From NCBI GenBank assembly GCA_013397845.1, contig VZTG01007186.1, positions 378,478 to 442,477 of the forward strand: DNA of 64,000 nucleotides, in the 5' to 3' direction. This DNA is from Melanocharis versteri. Lineage: Eukaryota; Chordata; Aves; Passeriformes; Melanocharitidae. The position numbers and the translations under genes are program-made. Shown piece by piece: positions 63,515 through 64,000 of the stretch (its first letter is position 1; every line of letters starts with the position of its first letter). The notes below the pieces were generated by a model. The model made no database searches. It was not told the origin of the DNA and saw only the letters and a list, made by a program, of their open reading frames with translations.

Positions 63515-64000
63515 TGGGAAGAGCTGCTGACTCCCTCCAAGGCAGGGAGGCTGTGCAGAGCGACCTGGACAAATCAGAGGGCTGGGCAATCCCCAACCAG
63601 ATGAAGTTCAAGAAGGGAAAGTGCTGGATTCTGCACCTGGGCTGGGGCAACCCAGGATGTATGGACAGACTGGGGAATGAGATGCTGGAGCGCAGTGCTG
63701 CACAAAGGGGCCTGGGGGTCCTGGTTGATGAACATGAGCCAGCAGAGCCCTGGCAGCCAGGAGGGCCAAGCGTGTCCTGGGGGGCATCAGGCACAGCATC
63801 ACAGCCGGGCAAGGGAGGGGATTGTCCCGCTCTGCTCTGCACTGGGGCGGCCTCACCTCGAGTGCTGGGGGCAGCTTTGGGTGCTACAATAGAAGAAAGG
63901 CATTAAACTATTGGAGAGTGTCCAAAGGAGGGGAACGAAAGTGGTGAAGGGCCTTAAGGAGAAGTCATGAGGAGCAACTGAAATCACTTGGTCTGTTCAG
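63515..64000 (+). mobile_element. CR1 LINE, 3' portion running off the right edge
   Basis: Contains GTGCAGAGCGACCTGGACAA, GTGCTGGATTCTGCACCTGG, a GGGGTCCTGGTTGATGAACA block, CATGAGCCAGCAGAGCCCTG and GAAATCACTTGGTCTGTTCAG at the edge. The best-preserved CR1 of the window; its tail lies beyond the right end. Confidence 0.93.

Noticed and set aside
31079..64000. DDX10, the human neighbour of EXPH5
   Set aside because: No DEAD-box helicase motif was found in any open frame, so the gene is presumably outside the window.
1..64000. CRISPR arrays, operons, tRNA or rRNA genes
   Set aside because: No regularly spaced repeats, no cloverleaf sequence noticed and no ribosomal RNA core. The window is ordinary vertebrate chromosomal DNA.

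Overview
This window looks like nuclear DNA from a bird. It has compact split genes with GT-AG introns, several 3' ends of CR1 LINEs (the dominant avian retrotransposon, ending in ATTCTGTGAT-type repeats), avian endogenous-retrovirus LTRs, and CpG-island promoters. I could not identify the species. A 203-base assembly gap (45505-45707) and a single N (8445) are present.

Two neighbouring genes are recognisable, both read from the minus strand. (1) POGLUT3 (KDELC2), an ER protein O-glucosyltransferase: exons 1-5 lie at 8270-8441, 3317-3514, 2647-2933, 1659-1875 and 100-296, and the gene continues off the left edge. (2) EXPH5 (exophilin-5, Slac2-b), a Rab27 effector: the last five exons lie at 30921-31078, 26832-26976, 22239-22287, 20576-20702 and 13722-19030. 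The last is a single 5.3-kb exon holding about 90% of the protein. All splice phases agree between consecutive exons in both genes. The order POGLUT3-EXPH5 in the same orientation matches the human 11q22.3 arrangement. The next human neighbour, DDX10, was not seen.

Layout: 1-8441 POGLUT3 with its CpG-island promoter (about 8.03-8.74 kb); 8.4-11.7 kb intergenic with a degraded CR1; 11.7-13.7 kb probable EXPH5 3' UTR; 13.7-31.1 kb EXPH5 exons 6 to 2; 31.1-64 kb mostly AT-rich non-coding DNA, which is either the long first intron of EXPH5 or sequence upstream of it. That right half holds a GC-rich CpG island at about 45.0-45.9 kb, broken by the gap next to a 21-bp minisatellite. It also holds LTR elements at 28.6-30.4, 52.4-52.9 (solo LTR with a 5-bp target duplication) and 59.6-60.2 kb, CR1 copies at 30.5, 46.2, 47.4, 53.3-54.3 and 63.5-64 kb, and one or two ancient SINE-like relics. 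The first coding exon of EXPH5 was not found.

The two genes have unrelated jobs (ER glycosylation of EGF repeats; Rab27-dependent vesicle traffic) and are simply neighbours. I see no operon, CRISPR or other prokaryote-type system. The points most worth a second look are the missing start codon of POGLUT3, the repeated YYTLPR motif in EXPH5, the gap-interrupted CpG island, and the nested or deleted retroelements.
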